This document shows positions 10,065 through 21,458 of a stretch of 64,000 nt of DNA, piece after piece. How positions within the stretch are numbered: the stretch's first letter is position 1; every line of letters begins with the position of its first letter. The translations under genes were made by a program, and so were the position numbers. Origin of the DNA: Cytobacillus eiseniae (GTDB lineage Bacteria; Bacillota; Bacilli; Bacillales; Cytobacillaceae); assembly GCF_017874625.1 (NCBI RefSeq), contig NZ_JAGIKZ010000004.1, positions 124,001 to 188,000 on the forward strand. Direction: 5' to 3'. Below the pieces are notes generated by a model. The model made no database searches, was not told the origin of the DNA, and worked only from the letters and a program-made list of their open reading frames with translations.

Positions 10065-11175
10065 ATGCGTATGCACTCATAATATACATGATGGCTTCGT
10101 TATCCATAAGGGTTGCTTTAATTTCTCCAACCATTTCATCGGTTGTTACTAGCTTTTTGCCGAATGTCATAATATCCTTTGTTCTGTATCCTGCATCAAG
10201 CACTTGATTTACAGCTTGCTCAATGGCGTCTGCTTCCTCATTCATTCCGAATGATTGACGGAGCATCATTGCTGCAGAAAGAATCATTGCAATCGGGTTG
10301 GCTGACCCTTTTCCTTTAATATCTGGTGCCGAACCGTGAATAGGCTCATATAAGTATGGACCACGCTCAGAAAGGCTAGCTGAAGGGAGCATTCCAAGTG
10401 AACCTGTAAGTACAGATGCCTCATCACTCAAAATATCACCAAACATGTTCTCAGTGACAACAACATCAAATTGTTTCGGATTTTTGATCATTTGCATAGC
10501 AGCATTGTCAACAAGCATATGTTCTAGTTCAACATCCGGATAGTCCTTCGAAATAACTTCTGCTACTTCTCTCCACATTCGACTTGATTCCAGTACATTT
10601 GCCTTATCAATGGAAGTTACTTTCCCTTTCCTTTCTACTGCAAGCTCAAATGCAAGTCGAACCACTCTTTCAATTTCTGCTCGTTGGTAGTATAGAGTAT
10701 CAACAACCCCATCTTCTCCGTTTTTCTGAATTCGTTCACTCGGTTTCCCAAAATATATGCCCCCACTTAATTCTCTAACCATTACCATCTCTACACCTTC
10801 AATAACTTCTTTTCGAAGTGGAGAAGCATCTGCAAGACTTGGATAATAACTAGTTGGCCTTACATTTGCATAAAGACCAAGTTCCTTTCGAATCCTTAAT
10901 AATCCTTGTTCAGAACGAAGGTGAGCAGGCTTTTTCTCCCATTTTGGACCGCCTACAGCTCCGAGTAAAACCGCATCGCTTTGTTTACATAGCTCAATCG
11001 TCTCATCTGGAAGCGGCGTTCCAAGTGTATCAATCGCTTCTCCACCAATCATTCCATATTGAAAATAGAATTGATGTCCAAAACGTTCACCTACAGCTTG
11101 CAGGACCTCAATTGCGCCTTTTGCCACTTCTTTGCCAATTCCATCACCTGGTAGTACCGCGATACGCTTTTTCAT
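10063..11175 (-). CDS. leuB: 3-isopropylmalate dehydrogenase
   Basis: NAD-dependent oxidative decarboxylation of 3-isopropylmalate, 370 residues. Motifs: the N-terminal AVLPGDGIGKEVAKGA, the family signature VVTENMFGDILSDEASVLTG, and the NAD-site region PIHGSAPDIKGKGSANPIAM. The start at 11175 has a strong SD (GGCGGAGGG). The stop codon TAG overlaps the first bases of a dispersed repeat, so the exact C-terminus may have been set by the repeat insertion. Sits between leuA and leuC. Confidence 0.96.
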   Translation of the reverse strand: MKKRIAVLPGDGIGKEVAKGAIEVLQAVGERFGHQFYFQYGMIGGEAIDTLGTPLPDETIELCKQSDAVLLGAVGGPKWEKKPAHLRSEQGLLRIRKELGLYANVRPTSYYPSLADASPLRKEVIEGVEMVMVRELSGGIYFGKPSERIQKNGEDGVVDTLYYQRAEIERVVRLAFELAVERKGKVTSIDKANVLESSRMWREVAEVISKDYPDVELEHMLVDNAAMQMIKNPKQFDVVVTENMFGDILSDEASVLTGSLGMLPSASLSERGPYLYEPIHGSAPDIKGKGSANPIAMILSAAMMLRQSFGMNEEADAIEQAVNQVLDAGYRTKDIMTFGKKLVTTDEMVGEIKATLMDNEAIMYIMSAYA

Positions 11176-11215
11176 TTTTTTCCCTCCGCCTTCTGTATTT
11201 TGATTGTCTATACAT

Positions 11216-14310
<3,095 letters not shown>

Positions 14311-14314
<4 letters not shown>

Positions 14315-16026
14315 GGTTTCACACCTACCATTTCATGCAGCCCTTTCCCTGGGGCAATCATCGGATAGACATTCTCATCAGGATCAATTCGAATATCAAG
14401 CAGAACAGGCTCTCGGCTATTCAACACTTCCTCAAAAAGGACTTCTGCTTCTTCAGCTGTATTTATTTCATATCCTTTTATTCCGTAAGCTTCTGCTAGC
14501 TTCACAAAGGAAGGCTGGATAGGAATTTTACTATGGGAATACCGTTTGTCATAAAAGATTTCCTGCCATTGCCGAACCATTCCGAGTGATAAATTATTGA
14601 ATATTGCGATTTTTATCGGGAGATTTAATTCTTTAATGACTGTCAGCTCTTGTGTAGACATTTGAAATCCGCCATCCCCAAGAACAGCAATGACACATCG
14701 TTCCGGATCAGCTAGCTGCGCTCCAATGCTTGCCGGTAATCCAAAGCCCATGGTTCCAAGACCACCTGAGGTCACCCATCGATTCGCTTTTTTAAATTGG
14801 TAATACTGTGCTGCCCACATTTGGTGCTGCCCAACATCTGTGACGACGATTGCATCCCCAGCTGTTTTTTCATAAAGCATCTCTAACACTTTTTGGGGCT
14901 TAAGAGTGTCTGACTCCCCATAATGATAAGGATACTCCTCTTGCCATTTATGAATTTGTTCCAACCATTCCGAATGGGCTGGCGGTTTTCCATTTTGCTT
15001 GATTAATTCTTTTAATGCTTCTTTTGCATCTGCAACAACTGGTATGGCTGTTGGAACGTTCTTCCCAATTTCAGCTGGATCAATATCGATGTGAGCAACC
15101 GTTGCATGAGGGGCAAAGAATTGCAAATTTCCTGTAAGCCGGTCATCAAATCTTGCTCCGATATTAATTAATAAATCACATTCACTTAAACCCATATTCG
15201 ATGCATAACAGCCATGCATACCAGCCATTCCAACAAACAGCTGATGGTCTGCTGGGAATCCGCCTAAACCAAGAAGTGTATGAATAACTGGAAGCTGCTG
15301 CTGTTCTGCATATTCTTTTAATTCACTCGAAGCTTGCCCAAGAAGGACACCAGCTCCAGCAAGTATAACTGGCTTTTTCGCCCGGCTAACTGCCTCAGAT
15401 AGTTTTCTGATTTGCAAATAGTTAGGCTGTACGGTTGGCTGATAGCCAGGTAGCTTTATCTCTTGTTCTTCTGGAGGTTTTGATACAGTTGCTGCAATAT
15501 CTTTTGGAATATCTATCAAGACTGGCCCTGGTCTTCCGCTTGTTGCAATAAAAAATGCCTCTTTCACAATTCGAGGGATATCTTCAATCCTTCGAACCTG
15601 GTAATTGTATTTCGTAATCGGTGTTGTAATCCCTAAAACATCTGCTTCTTGGAAAGCATCAGAACCGATTACATTTGTCGGAACCTGACCAGTGAATACG
15701 ACAAGCGGAAGAGAGTCCATCATCGCGTCTGTGAGACCCGTAACAATGTTCGTTGCTCCTGGGCCAGATGTGGCAATAACCACTCCAGGTTTCCCGGAAA
15801 TTCTTGCATACCCTTCCGCTGCATGAATTCCTCCTTGCTCATGCCTTGGCAAAACGTGGAGAATTTTTGAATCATAGAGCTTGTCATAAATCGGAAGTAC
15901 AGCTCCTCCAGGATATCCAAAGATCACTTCCACCTTTTCTTTTTCCAAGGCCTCTAATAACAGATCAGCACCAGTGACCATTTCGGTCTTAGCCTTTGAT
16001 TCTGCCATGGCAGCTTGCTGCAACAT
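14311..16026 (-). CDS. ilvB: Acetolactate synthase large (catalytic) subunit
   Basis: The thiamine-diphosphate- and FAD-dependent first enzyme of the branched-chain pathway, 571 residues. The catalytic glutamate lies in [15 protein letters not shown], the FAD region in [17 protein letters not shown], and the TPP motif runs from GDGGFQMS to IFNN. It is the first gene of the ilvBNC-leuABCD operon. The start ATG at 16026 has GAGGAGG ten bases upstream, and a T-box leader with terminator precedes it. Confidence 0.97.
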
Positions 16027-16058
16027 TTGTATAAAACCTCCTCTTTTTCCTTTAATTC

Positions 16059-16351
16059 AATATAAAAAGCCTTTCCACCCCTTAAAAACCTACTAATCCT
16101 AGGTATAAGGGGTGAAAAGGCTTTAATCCCATTCCACGGTACCACCCTAAATTCACGCAATCTGCATGCACTTATGGACAACTATTTCCTGTCCGTTTTG
16201 ATAACGGGTGATAGACACCCGATCAACTCTACTCGATTGACTCTTTCAAGCTGATGCTCTGAGGTGAGTTCATTTTATGGGGGAATTACCGGTTCACAGC
16301 AGCTCCGGCTCTCTGTAAATTCCAATTCATAAAACTACTTATCCTCTTCTT
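16059..16351 (-). promoter_or_regulatory. T-box leader RNA, leucine-responsive
   Basis: The transcript carries the conserved T-box motif AGGGTGGTACCGTG (near 16133-16148) and the typical start of stem I, GAAGAAGAGGATAAGTA. A plausible specifier loop reads GAACTCACC (about 16265-16280), giving the Leu codon CUC followed by a purine. Uncharged tRNA-Leu would favour the antiterminator and allow expression of ilv-leu. The codon assignment is by inspection only. Confidence 0.9.
16063..16124 (-). terminator. Leader terminator of the T-box
   Basis: AAAGCCTTTTCACCCCTTA pairs with TAAGGGGTGGAAAGGCTTT and is followed by TTTATA on the minus strand. It lies directly after the T-box motif, as the alternative to the antiterminator. 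Confidence 0.9.
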
Positions 16352-16497
16352 CGCTTTATAGCTATTATATTTTTTGTTTTAGCACTTTAAACCATTGAAT
16401 TTTTAGGTTAAAAAAAACTATGTATTAATTGGTTTCGCTCACCTAAAAGTTGGCTGGTTTTTATTTCTTAATTTTTTGATTTCTTATATTGAGGACT

Positions 16498-16526
16498 ATC
16501 TTACGCCCATTTTATTAAACCGTCAA
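16498..16526 (-). promoter_or_regulatory. Main promoter of the ilv-leu operon
   Basis: TTGACG (16521-16526), a 17-bp spacer and TAAGAT (16498-16503) on the minus strand. Transcription would start near 16491, leaving a leader of about 460 nt before ilvB. Confidence 0.75.
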
Positions 16527-16539
16527 CACCCTTTTTATA

Positions 16540-16554
16540 ACTTTTCTGATTATT
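16540..16554 (-). promoter_or_regulatory. Candidate CodY box upstream of the ilv-leu promoter
   Basis: AATAATCAGAAAAGT differs at three positions from the CodY consensus AATTTTCWGAAAATT and lies just upstream of the -35. CodY represses ilv-leu in B. subtilis; the assignment here is by similarity of site and place. Confidence 0.45.
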
Positions 16555-16572
16555 TAAATTAATCTGATTAAT

Positions 16573-16587
16573 TGTATCCGCTTTCAT
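16573..16587 (-). promoter_or_regulatory. cre site for CcpA
   Basis: ATGAAAGCGGATACA fits the catabolite-response consensus WTGNAANCGNWNNCA at every fixed position. Its centre is about 89 bp upstream of the predicted start, close to the place where CcpA activates ilv-leu in B. subtilis. Confidence 0.75.
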
Positions 16588-16662
16588 TGTTGTCCTGCTT
16601 ACGTTTAAAGGATTATAATTTTTTTCCTTTATCTTCCCCAATCATATATAAATGGAAACTCA

Positions 16663-16695
16663 AATCAGTGGGAGACTATCATCCTCCCACTGATT
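16663..16695. other. Perfect 12-bp hairpin between DUF3231 gene and ilv-leu promoter
   Basis: AATCAGTGGGAG / CTCCCACTGATT with a nine-base loop. Neither side is followed by a clear T-run, so this may be a transcription barrier or structured 3' end for the upstream gene, rather than a standard terminator. A second stem (CCTAGCC/GGCTAGG, about 16769-16794) also lies downstream of that gene. I see no gene in 16588-16823. Confidence 0.5.
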
Positions 16696-16823
16696 GTTAT
16701 GACAAACATACAATATAACTTTTTATCCATCCTATTCCTTCACTATGCTAAAGCGTATCTTCCTTCGCCTAGCCAACATAAACATAGGCTAGGTTTAACT
16801 CCTCTTGCAAATTTATGAAAATT

Positions 16824-17822
16824 CTAGATTAACTGTTCACGGTCATCTGCTTGTGGAGGCTCCTCCATCCACCCATGTTTAATCAAGATGTTGGCACCAT
16901 CTTCGGCGTATAGTGCAATTTCTGGAATTAATGAAGCATATTTTAATCCAATATCTCTTCTTGGACTAACTGCCATTGCCATGCCATAATTACCAATTCC
17001 AGCAGCAATCATTGCGGATACATGAAACATGACGAGTTTATCTGAGAAAACATGCGTTGTCGTGTTCGTAACTGCCGTATCCCATATCATTGGAGCTGGT
17101 ATACTCTCCTTTTTTAAGTAATCACTAAAAATATCTACATGTTTTTGGGCCATTTTTTTCCCTTTTACTAAAAATTGTTTCACTTCTTCATCTTTAGTCG
17201 TTTGAGCAAATGCAATCATAAGTGCCTTCCCAATCGCATTCGTTTGAATATTTAAGAATAAATGGCTAATTTCAATTGATGTTAACGCCCTCTTATCCCC
17301 AAACAGACCATTCAAAAATTGTTGCTTACTAACAAAATCTACCTTTTCAGGAATAGATATATAAGGAGGTTTAACATATGTCCCCTGATCTAGCATTAAA
17401 TTACGTATCAAATCTTGCAGCATAATGCCTTTATCTAATACACGTTTATGAAAATCCAATACATCTGAACGTGTAGCCAATGCGATGGCCGCAGTACTAG
17501 CTGCCACTCCAAGTATAGACATATGGCGTAAATACAGTAAGACAAATGTATCCGAAAGAAGCTTTGGGGCATCAGAATTTACATCTTTTTCTGTAAAGCC
17601 AATAGGGATTGGAAAATTCTCTTTATCAAAAATATCCTTCATGATTGAAAGATTCATTTTTGCTATCTCTAATGTTTTCTCAATAATCGGGCGAACGTCC
17701 TCATCCTCCACATTTTTTATAAAATAGGTATTCACACAAACAGCTAAAGTATCATTAATATATTGAGTCCATAAACTAGACATTTCTGCAGCAGTTAAAT
17801 GTAAGTTATTTTTATCCCTCAC
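16824..17822 (-). CDS. DUF3231 family protein
   Basis: A 332-residue protein made of two similar helical halves (about 10-160 and 175-320), each rich in Met, Leu and Ala helices. No signal peptide or clear membrane segment. It resembles the DUF3231 family common in spore-forming Bacillaceae; the function is not established and I assign none. The start is GTG at 17822, with AGGAGG upstream. It stands alone between tRNA-Arg and the ilv-leu regulatory region, a place not occupied by such a gene in B. subtilis as far as I recall. Confidence 0.8.
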   Translation of the reverse strand: MRDKNNLHLTAAEMSSLWTQYINDTLAVCVNTYFIKNVEDEDVRPIIEKTLEIAKMNLSIMKDIFDKENFPIPIGFTEKDVNSDAPKLLSDTFVLLYLRHMSILGVAASTAAIALATRSDVLDFHKRVLDKGIMLQDLIRNLMLDQGTYVKPPYISIPEKVDFVSKQQFLNGLFGDKRALTSIEISHLFLNIQTNAIGKALMIAFAQTTKDEEVKQFLVKGKKMAQKHVDIFSDYLKKESIPAPMIWDTAVTNTTTHVFSDKLVMFHVSAMIAAGIGNYGMAMAVSPRRDIGLKYASLIPEIALYAEDGANILIKHGWMEEPPQADDREQLI

Positions 17823-17905
17823 GTGAACATCCTCCTATTCGTTATATATAGAAATAATCTTCCCAAAAAAAGGAAGGAAAATGTAATTAGGTCTACTTTT
17901 ACTTT

Positions 17906-17935
17906 CAAAAAAAGAGGACAGCCATTTGACTGTCC
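17906..17935 (-). terminator. Second terminator downstream of tRNA-Arg
   Basis: GGACAG / CTGTCC stem with a short loop, followed on the minus strand by TCTTTTTTTG. It would stop readthrough from the tRNA into the DUF3231 gene. Confidence 0.7.
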
Positions 17936-18004
17936 CCAAAGATTCTCGAATGAATCCCAGACTATTTTTTTCACTTATGAACGATTGAAATATTTAACTA
18001 AACA

Positions 18005-18077
18005 AAAAAACCTCTTATATCACTAGTAGCTTCCGATCAATAACTGACCGTTTCACTAATAAGATATAAGAGGTTGA
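18005..18077 (-). terminator. Long three-helix terminator of tRNA-Arg
   Basis: On the minus strand AACCTCTTATATC pairs with GATATAAGAGGTT and runs into TTTTTT. The 'loop' holds two more helices, TTAGT/ACTAG and CGGTCA/TGATCG, so the whole 70-nt element can fold as one stacked rod. Confidence 0.85.
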
Positions 18078-18106
18078 TTTGACGGGATTTACTACCCGAT
18101 TTCCAA

Positions 18107-18180
18107 CGTCCCAGGAGAGATTCGAACTCCCGACCGTACGCTTAGAAGGCGTATGCTCTATCCAGCTGAGCTACTGGGAC
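18107..18180 (-). tRNA. tRNA-Arg (anticodon UCU)
   Basis: A complete cloverleaf: acceptor GTCCCAG/CTGGGAC with discriminator G; D-arm GCTCAGCTGGATAGAGC; anticodon stem TACGC/GCGTA with loop CTTCTAA, giving anticodon TCT (reads AGA); T-arm with TTCGAAT. The 3' CCA is not encoded. Confidence 0.97.
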
Positions 18181-18210
18181 ATAACATCATGTATTTCAAC
18201 GACAATATTT

Positions 18211-18239
18211 ATTATATTATGCTATTAATTAAAAGTCAA
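18211..18239 (-). promoter_or_regulatory. Promoter of tRNA-Arg
   Basis: TTGACT (18234-18239), 17 bp, TATAAT (18211-18216) on the minus strand, about 30 bp before the tRNA. Confidence 0.85.
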
Positions 18240-18291
18240 CAAAAAATAATCAATTTTTATTATGAGGGAAGCATAGCTCCCCTCCTTCAAT

Positions 18292-18822
18292 TTAATCGAT
18301 TTCGTTCCATCTCGGAAGCGGGAATACTTGAGTCAACTCATCCAATTTGCCTTGATCAAAATCATAAACATATAGATTTATTTCTTTTTCTACTACTTCT
18401 AAGCGCATATATGTTTTTTCTGTTCTGCCCCTTGGCAATCGAATACTTCCTGGGTTAATAAATAAAATACCATCGATCATTTCTGCTCCAAGTAAATGAG
18501 AATGACCAAAACAGACAATATCCGCCTCTACTTCACTCGCACGATAGGAAAGATTCATTAGTGTCGATTTCACTGAAAATCGATGACCATGTGTAACAAA
18601 AAGCTTGAGACCTGACACTTCTTCGATCCATTCCTCTGGAAAAGTACCTGCTCGATCACAGTTTCCCTGCACGACAAAGAAATTAGCTAATGCATCATGA
18701 TTTGCTTGAAGTTCGGAATCCCCACAATGGATCATCATTTGAACTTCATGCGCATGTCTTTTTTTGATCTCTTGCAATTCATCTGTTAACCCATGGCTAT
18801 CACTAACAATTAGGATACTCAT
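18292..18822 (-). CDS. ysnB: YsnB-type metallophosphoesterase
   Basis: A 176-residue single-domain calcineurin-like phosphoesterase of the YfcE/MJ0936 type. Metal-ligand motifs in order: SDSHG (near residue 7), HCGDSELQANHDA, VQGNCDRAG, FVTHGHRF and CFGHSHLLG. The physiological substrate is unknown; relatives hydrolyse model phosphodiesters. Its ATG overlaps the rdgB stop by four bases, so it is the last gene of gerM-rph-rdgB-ysnB. Confidence 0.92.
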   Translation of the reverse strand: MSILIVSDSHGLTDELQEIKKRHAHEVQMMIHCGDSELQANHDALANFFVVQGNCDRAGTFPEEWIEEVSGLKLFVTHGHRFSVKSTLMNLSYRASEVEADIVCFGHSHLLGAEMIDGILFINPGSIRLPRGRTEKTYMRLEVVEKEINLYVYDFDQGKLDELTQVFPLPRWNEID

Positions 18823-19427
18823 TCATTTTCTCCACTTAGAAGAGATGGCAATTGACTTTCTAATTTCCGAAGAGCTTGAGAGCGATGACTGATCTGCGCC
18901 TTTTCCTCAGGCTTTAATTCTGCCATTGCTCGGTCCATTTCAACAACGAAAAATATCGGGTCATACCCAAATCCATAGCTGCCTCTTTTTTCTCGTAAAA
19001 TGACACCTTCACAAGTCCCTGAAACAGTGAATGTTTCCTTACCTGGTGCTGCAACCGCTAATACACAATAAAATCTTGCTTGTCTCTTATTATCTGCTAT
19101 CTGTTCAAGTTCGCTTAATACTTTGTCCATGTTTGCTTGATCACTTTTTTCTATTCCTGCATATCTAGCAGAAAAGACTCCTGGTCTGCCATCTAATGAA
19201 TTAATTACTAGACCTGAATCATCTGCAATGACCATTCTGCCTAAAACATTAGCGATTGTTTCTGCTTTTAATTTTGCATTCTCTTCAAAGGTCTTTCCTG
19301 TTTCCTCTACATCCTGTATTTCAGGAAAATCTAAAAGTGTCTTTACCTCATACCCTAGAGGCTTAAACATCCGGATGAATTCCTTTGCTTTTCCCTCATT
19401 CTTAGTTGCAATTATCACTTCTTGCAT
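18819..19427 (-). CDS. rdgB: dITP/XTP pyrophosphatase (RdgB/HAM1 family)
   Basis: A 202-residue nucleoside triphosphatase that removes dITP and XTP from the pool. Hallmarks are the N-terminal ATKNEGKAKEF, the acidic ADDSGLVINSLDGRPGVFSARYAG, GSYGFGYDPIF, and the C-terminal KAQISHRSQALRKL. The start at 19427 follows AGAGGAAG and gives MQEVIIATKN; upstream in-frame codons overlap rph. Corresponds to B. subtilis ysnA. Confidence 0.95.
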   Translation of the reverse strand: MQEVIIATKNEGKAKEFIRMFKPLGYEVKTLLDFPEIQDVEETGKTFEENAKLKAETIANVLGRMVIADDSGLVINSLDGRPGVFSARYAGIEKSDQANMDKVLSELEQIADNKRQARFYCVLAVAAPGKETFTVSGTCEGVILREKRGSYGFGYDPIFFVVEMDRAMAELKPEEKAQISHRSQALRKLESQLPSLLSGENE

Positions 19428-19443
19428 GTCGCTACTTCCTCTC

Positions 19444-20199
19444 TTATTTCTCTCTACGTGCATTAATATGATTAGTAATTGTCTCACCAAGTGCTTCTTT
19501 TTGCATCTCAAATAACTGAGAAATTCCACCTTGTCCAGCCTTCAGCAATTCCTGTAACTCATTGTAGGAAAATGTTGCTTCTTCGCCTGTTCCCTGCAAT
19601 TCGACAAATTCTCCGCTTCCCGTCATCACAATATTCATATCTACATGTGCTTTTGAATCCTCTACATAATTCAAATCAACAACTACTTGCTTGTTTTCTA
19701 GTATCCCTACACTTGTCGCTGCTAGAAAATCTTTAATAGGGTATTTCTTGAGTTTTTTCATTGAACTTAATTTGTCTAATGCGAGAGCCATTGCCACAAA
19801 AGCACCTGTAATTGATGCTGTCCTTGTCCCTCCATCTGCCTGTATAACATCACAATCAATCCAAATGGTTCTTTCCCCTAATGCATCAAGATCAACAACC
19901 GCACGAAGAGCACGTCCAATTAATCGCTGGATTTCCATTGTTCTTCCCGTAATTTTCCCTTTAGCAGATTCACGTATATTTCTTGTTTCGGTTGCTCTTG
20001 GAAGCATGGAATACTCTGCCGTAATCCATCCTTTTCCTTCTCCCCTCATAAATGGCGGCACCCGATCATCAATGCTTGCTGTACAAATTACTTTTGTATT
20101 TCCAACACTAATTAAAACAGAACCTTCAGGATGCATTAAATAATTTGTTTCAATATGTATAGGTCTTAATTGTAGCTGTTCACGTCCATCTGCACGCAT
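19444..20199 (-). CDS. rph: Ribonuclease PH
   Basis: A 251-residue phosphorolytic 3'-5' exoribonuclease that trims tRNA precursors. RNase PH motifs: the N-terminal [27 protein letters not shown], the [20 protein letters not shown] block, and [19 protein letters not shown]. Full length, with a good SD. Second gene of the gerM operon. Confidence 0.96.
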   Translation of the reverse strand: MRADGREQLQLRPIHIETNYLMHPEGSVLISVGNTKVICTASIDDRVPPFMRGEGKGWITAEYSMLPRATETRNIRESAKGKITGRTMEIQRLIGRALRAVVDLDALGERTIWIDCDVIQADGGTRTASITGAFVAMALALDKLSSMKKLKKYPIKDFLAATSVGILENKQVVVDLNYVEDSKAHVDMNIVMTGSGEFVELQGTGEEATFSYNELQELLKAGQGGISQLFEMQKEALGETITNHINARREK

Positions 20200-20228
20200 C
20201 TATTTTTCCTCCCTTATAAGAAACACAA

Positions 20229-20262
20229 TAAAGAAGAGGTGGCAGAAAATGCCTCCTCTTTC
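20229..20262 (-). terminator. Hairpin between gerM and rph
   Basis: AAGAGGAGGCA / TGCCACCTCTT with a short loop, followed on the minus strand by CTTTATTG. Located just after gerM; may stop part of the transcription before rph. Confidence 0.65.
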
Positions 20263-20296
20263 TCGTTATTTATATAGTATATCAAAAACCTTCTGA

Positions 20297-21370
20297 TTAA
20301 AAACTACCTGTATTTACTTTTTCGGGACGAGTAACCGGTTCTGTTAACTTTTGACCCTTCTCATCGACAAGCTCTGCCTTCCCATCCACTGTCACTGCTA
20401 CACTTTCAATATCAGGCTGTTCAGTTAAAGACAACACAAGCGCAGTTAATAAATGCTGAGAAATAACTTTCTCTTCAAAGCTGCCATACACTGCATCATT
20501 AAAATTCAAAGTCAGTTTTCCATTTTCAACGATTGGGTCTTCTAATAGTTTCACATTTGATACAAAATCACTATCTAGATTCGAGTTGATATTTGGTCCC
20601 TTTACCAGTTCATTCACAATGGCCACATAATTATTTGTCTCTTTATTTGAGACACGCTTTGTTACAGGGACATAATAATACGAGCCTTCATTTCCACCAA
20701 TATAATACACAGTGACTGATCTTGTATTTGTAATATCTAGAACATCTGTCGTATCTATATTGATTCCATTCGCTCGGCTGTAGGAATCTCCGATCGGTGT
20801 GCCGCCAACAGGCATCTCATTTAACTCATGTCCATTCAATTGAAACTTAACCTTATCAATTGAATCAAATTGTGTAAGTGTCCAAGTAACGGCTTGAAGA
20901 ATCTTCTTTTCATCCTCTACTTGATAGTCTTTAAATTCTTTTGAAAAGTTTACGGTAGCTACATTATCTTTAATATTTACAGATAGCTTCGTTTCTGCAG
21001 GCAGTACAGCCATAAAATCATTTGGAAGCATCTCAGTTACTGGCCCTTCCTTCACTAAATATTCTAGTGCTTGAGTGGCAACTGACTCCTTTTTTGGCAA
21101 ATCTAATGTTTGAGAAACGACTAAACCATCTTTATTGATTAAGTATAGCTCTGTAGGAATCGTTCCAGCAATTTCTGCTTCCTCGCCTGTCGTTTCTACT
21201 TCCGTTCCAGTCGTTTCTTCTGTTATTGATTTTTCGTCATCAGTATGTGTTACCTCTTGAGGAGGATCAATTTTTTCCTTTCCCCCACTCCCAAACAACC
21301 CACAACCTGACAATAAAACAGATGAAACGAGAACAGCAGACACAAATGTTGCTTTTTTATTTATGGACAT
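20297..21370 (-). CDS. gerM: Spore germination lipoprotein GerM
   Basis: A 357-residue lipoprotein: signal peptide of about 23 residues ending in a lipobox (LLSGC), then an acidic, Glu/Thr-rich linker, then two GerMN (sporulation/spore germination) domains, one starting near ELYLINKDGLVV and the other near VTVYYIGGNEGSYYYVP. In B. subtilis GerM is needed for sporulation and germination and helps to anchor the engulfment complex. The start at 21370 follows TTTGGAGGG; an in-frame start five codons upstream lacks an SD. Confidence 0.93.
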   Translation of the reverse strand: MSINKKATFVSAVLVSSVLLSGCGLFGSGGKEKIDPPQEVTHTDDEKSITEETTGTEVETTGEEAEIAGTIPTELYLINKDGLVVSQTLDLPKKESVATQALEYLVKEGPVTEMLPNDFMAVLPAETKLSVNIKDNVATVNFSKEFKDYQVEDEKKILQAVTWTLTQFDSIDKVKFQLNGHELNEMPVGGTPIGDSYSRANGINIDTTDVLDITNTRSVTVYYIGGNEGSYYYVPVTKRVSNKETNNYVAIVNELVKGPNINSNLDSDFVSNVKLLEDPIVENGKLTLNFNDAVYGSFEEKVISQHLLTALVLSLTEQPDIESVAVTVDGKAELVDEKGQKLTEPVTRPEKVNTGSF

Positions 21371-21458
21371 ATTTAATCCCTCCAAAGACAGTTTGTACTA
21401 ACATGTATACGAGCATAGTCGCAAATTAGACCGTCTTTTTCAGAAAAAATTTGATTTT

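Noticed and set aside
16663-16695. 12-bp perfect hairpin as a standard terminator
   Set aside because: No T-run follows on either strand, so it is listed only as a hairpin.
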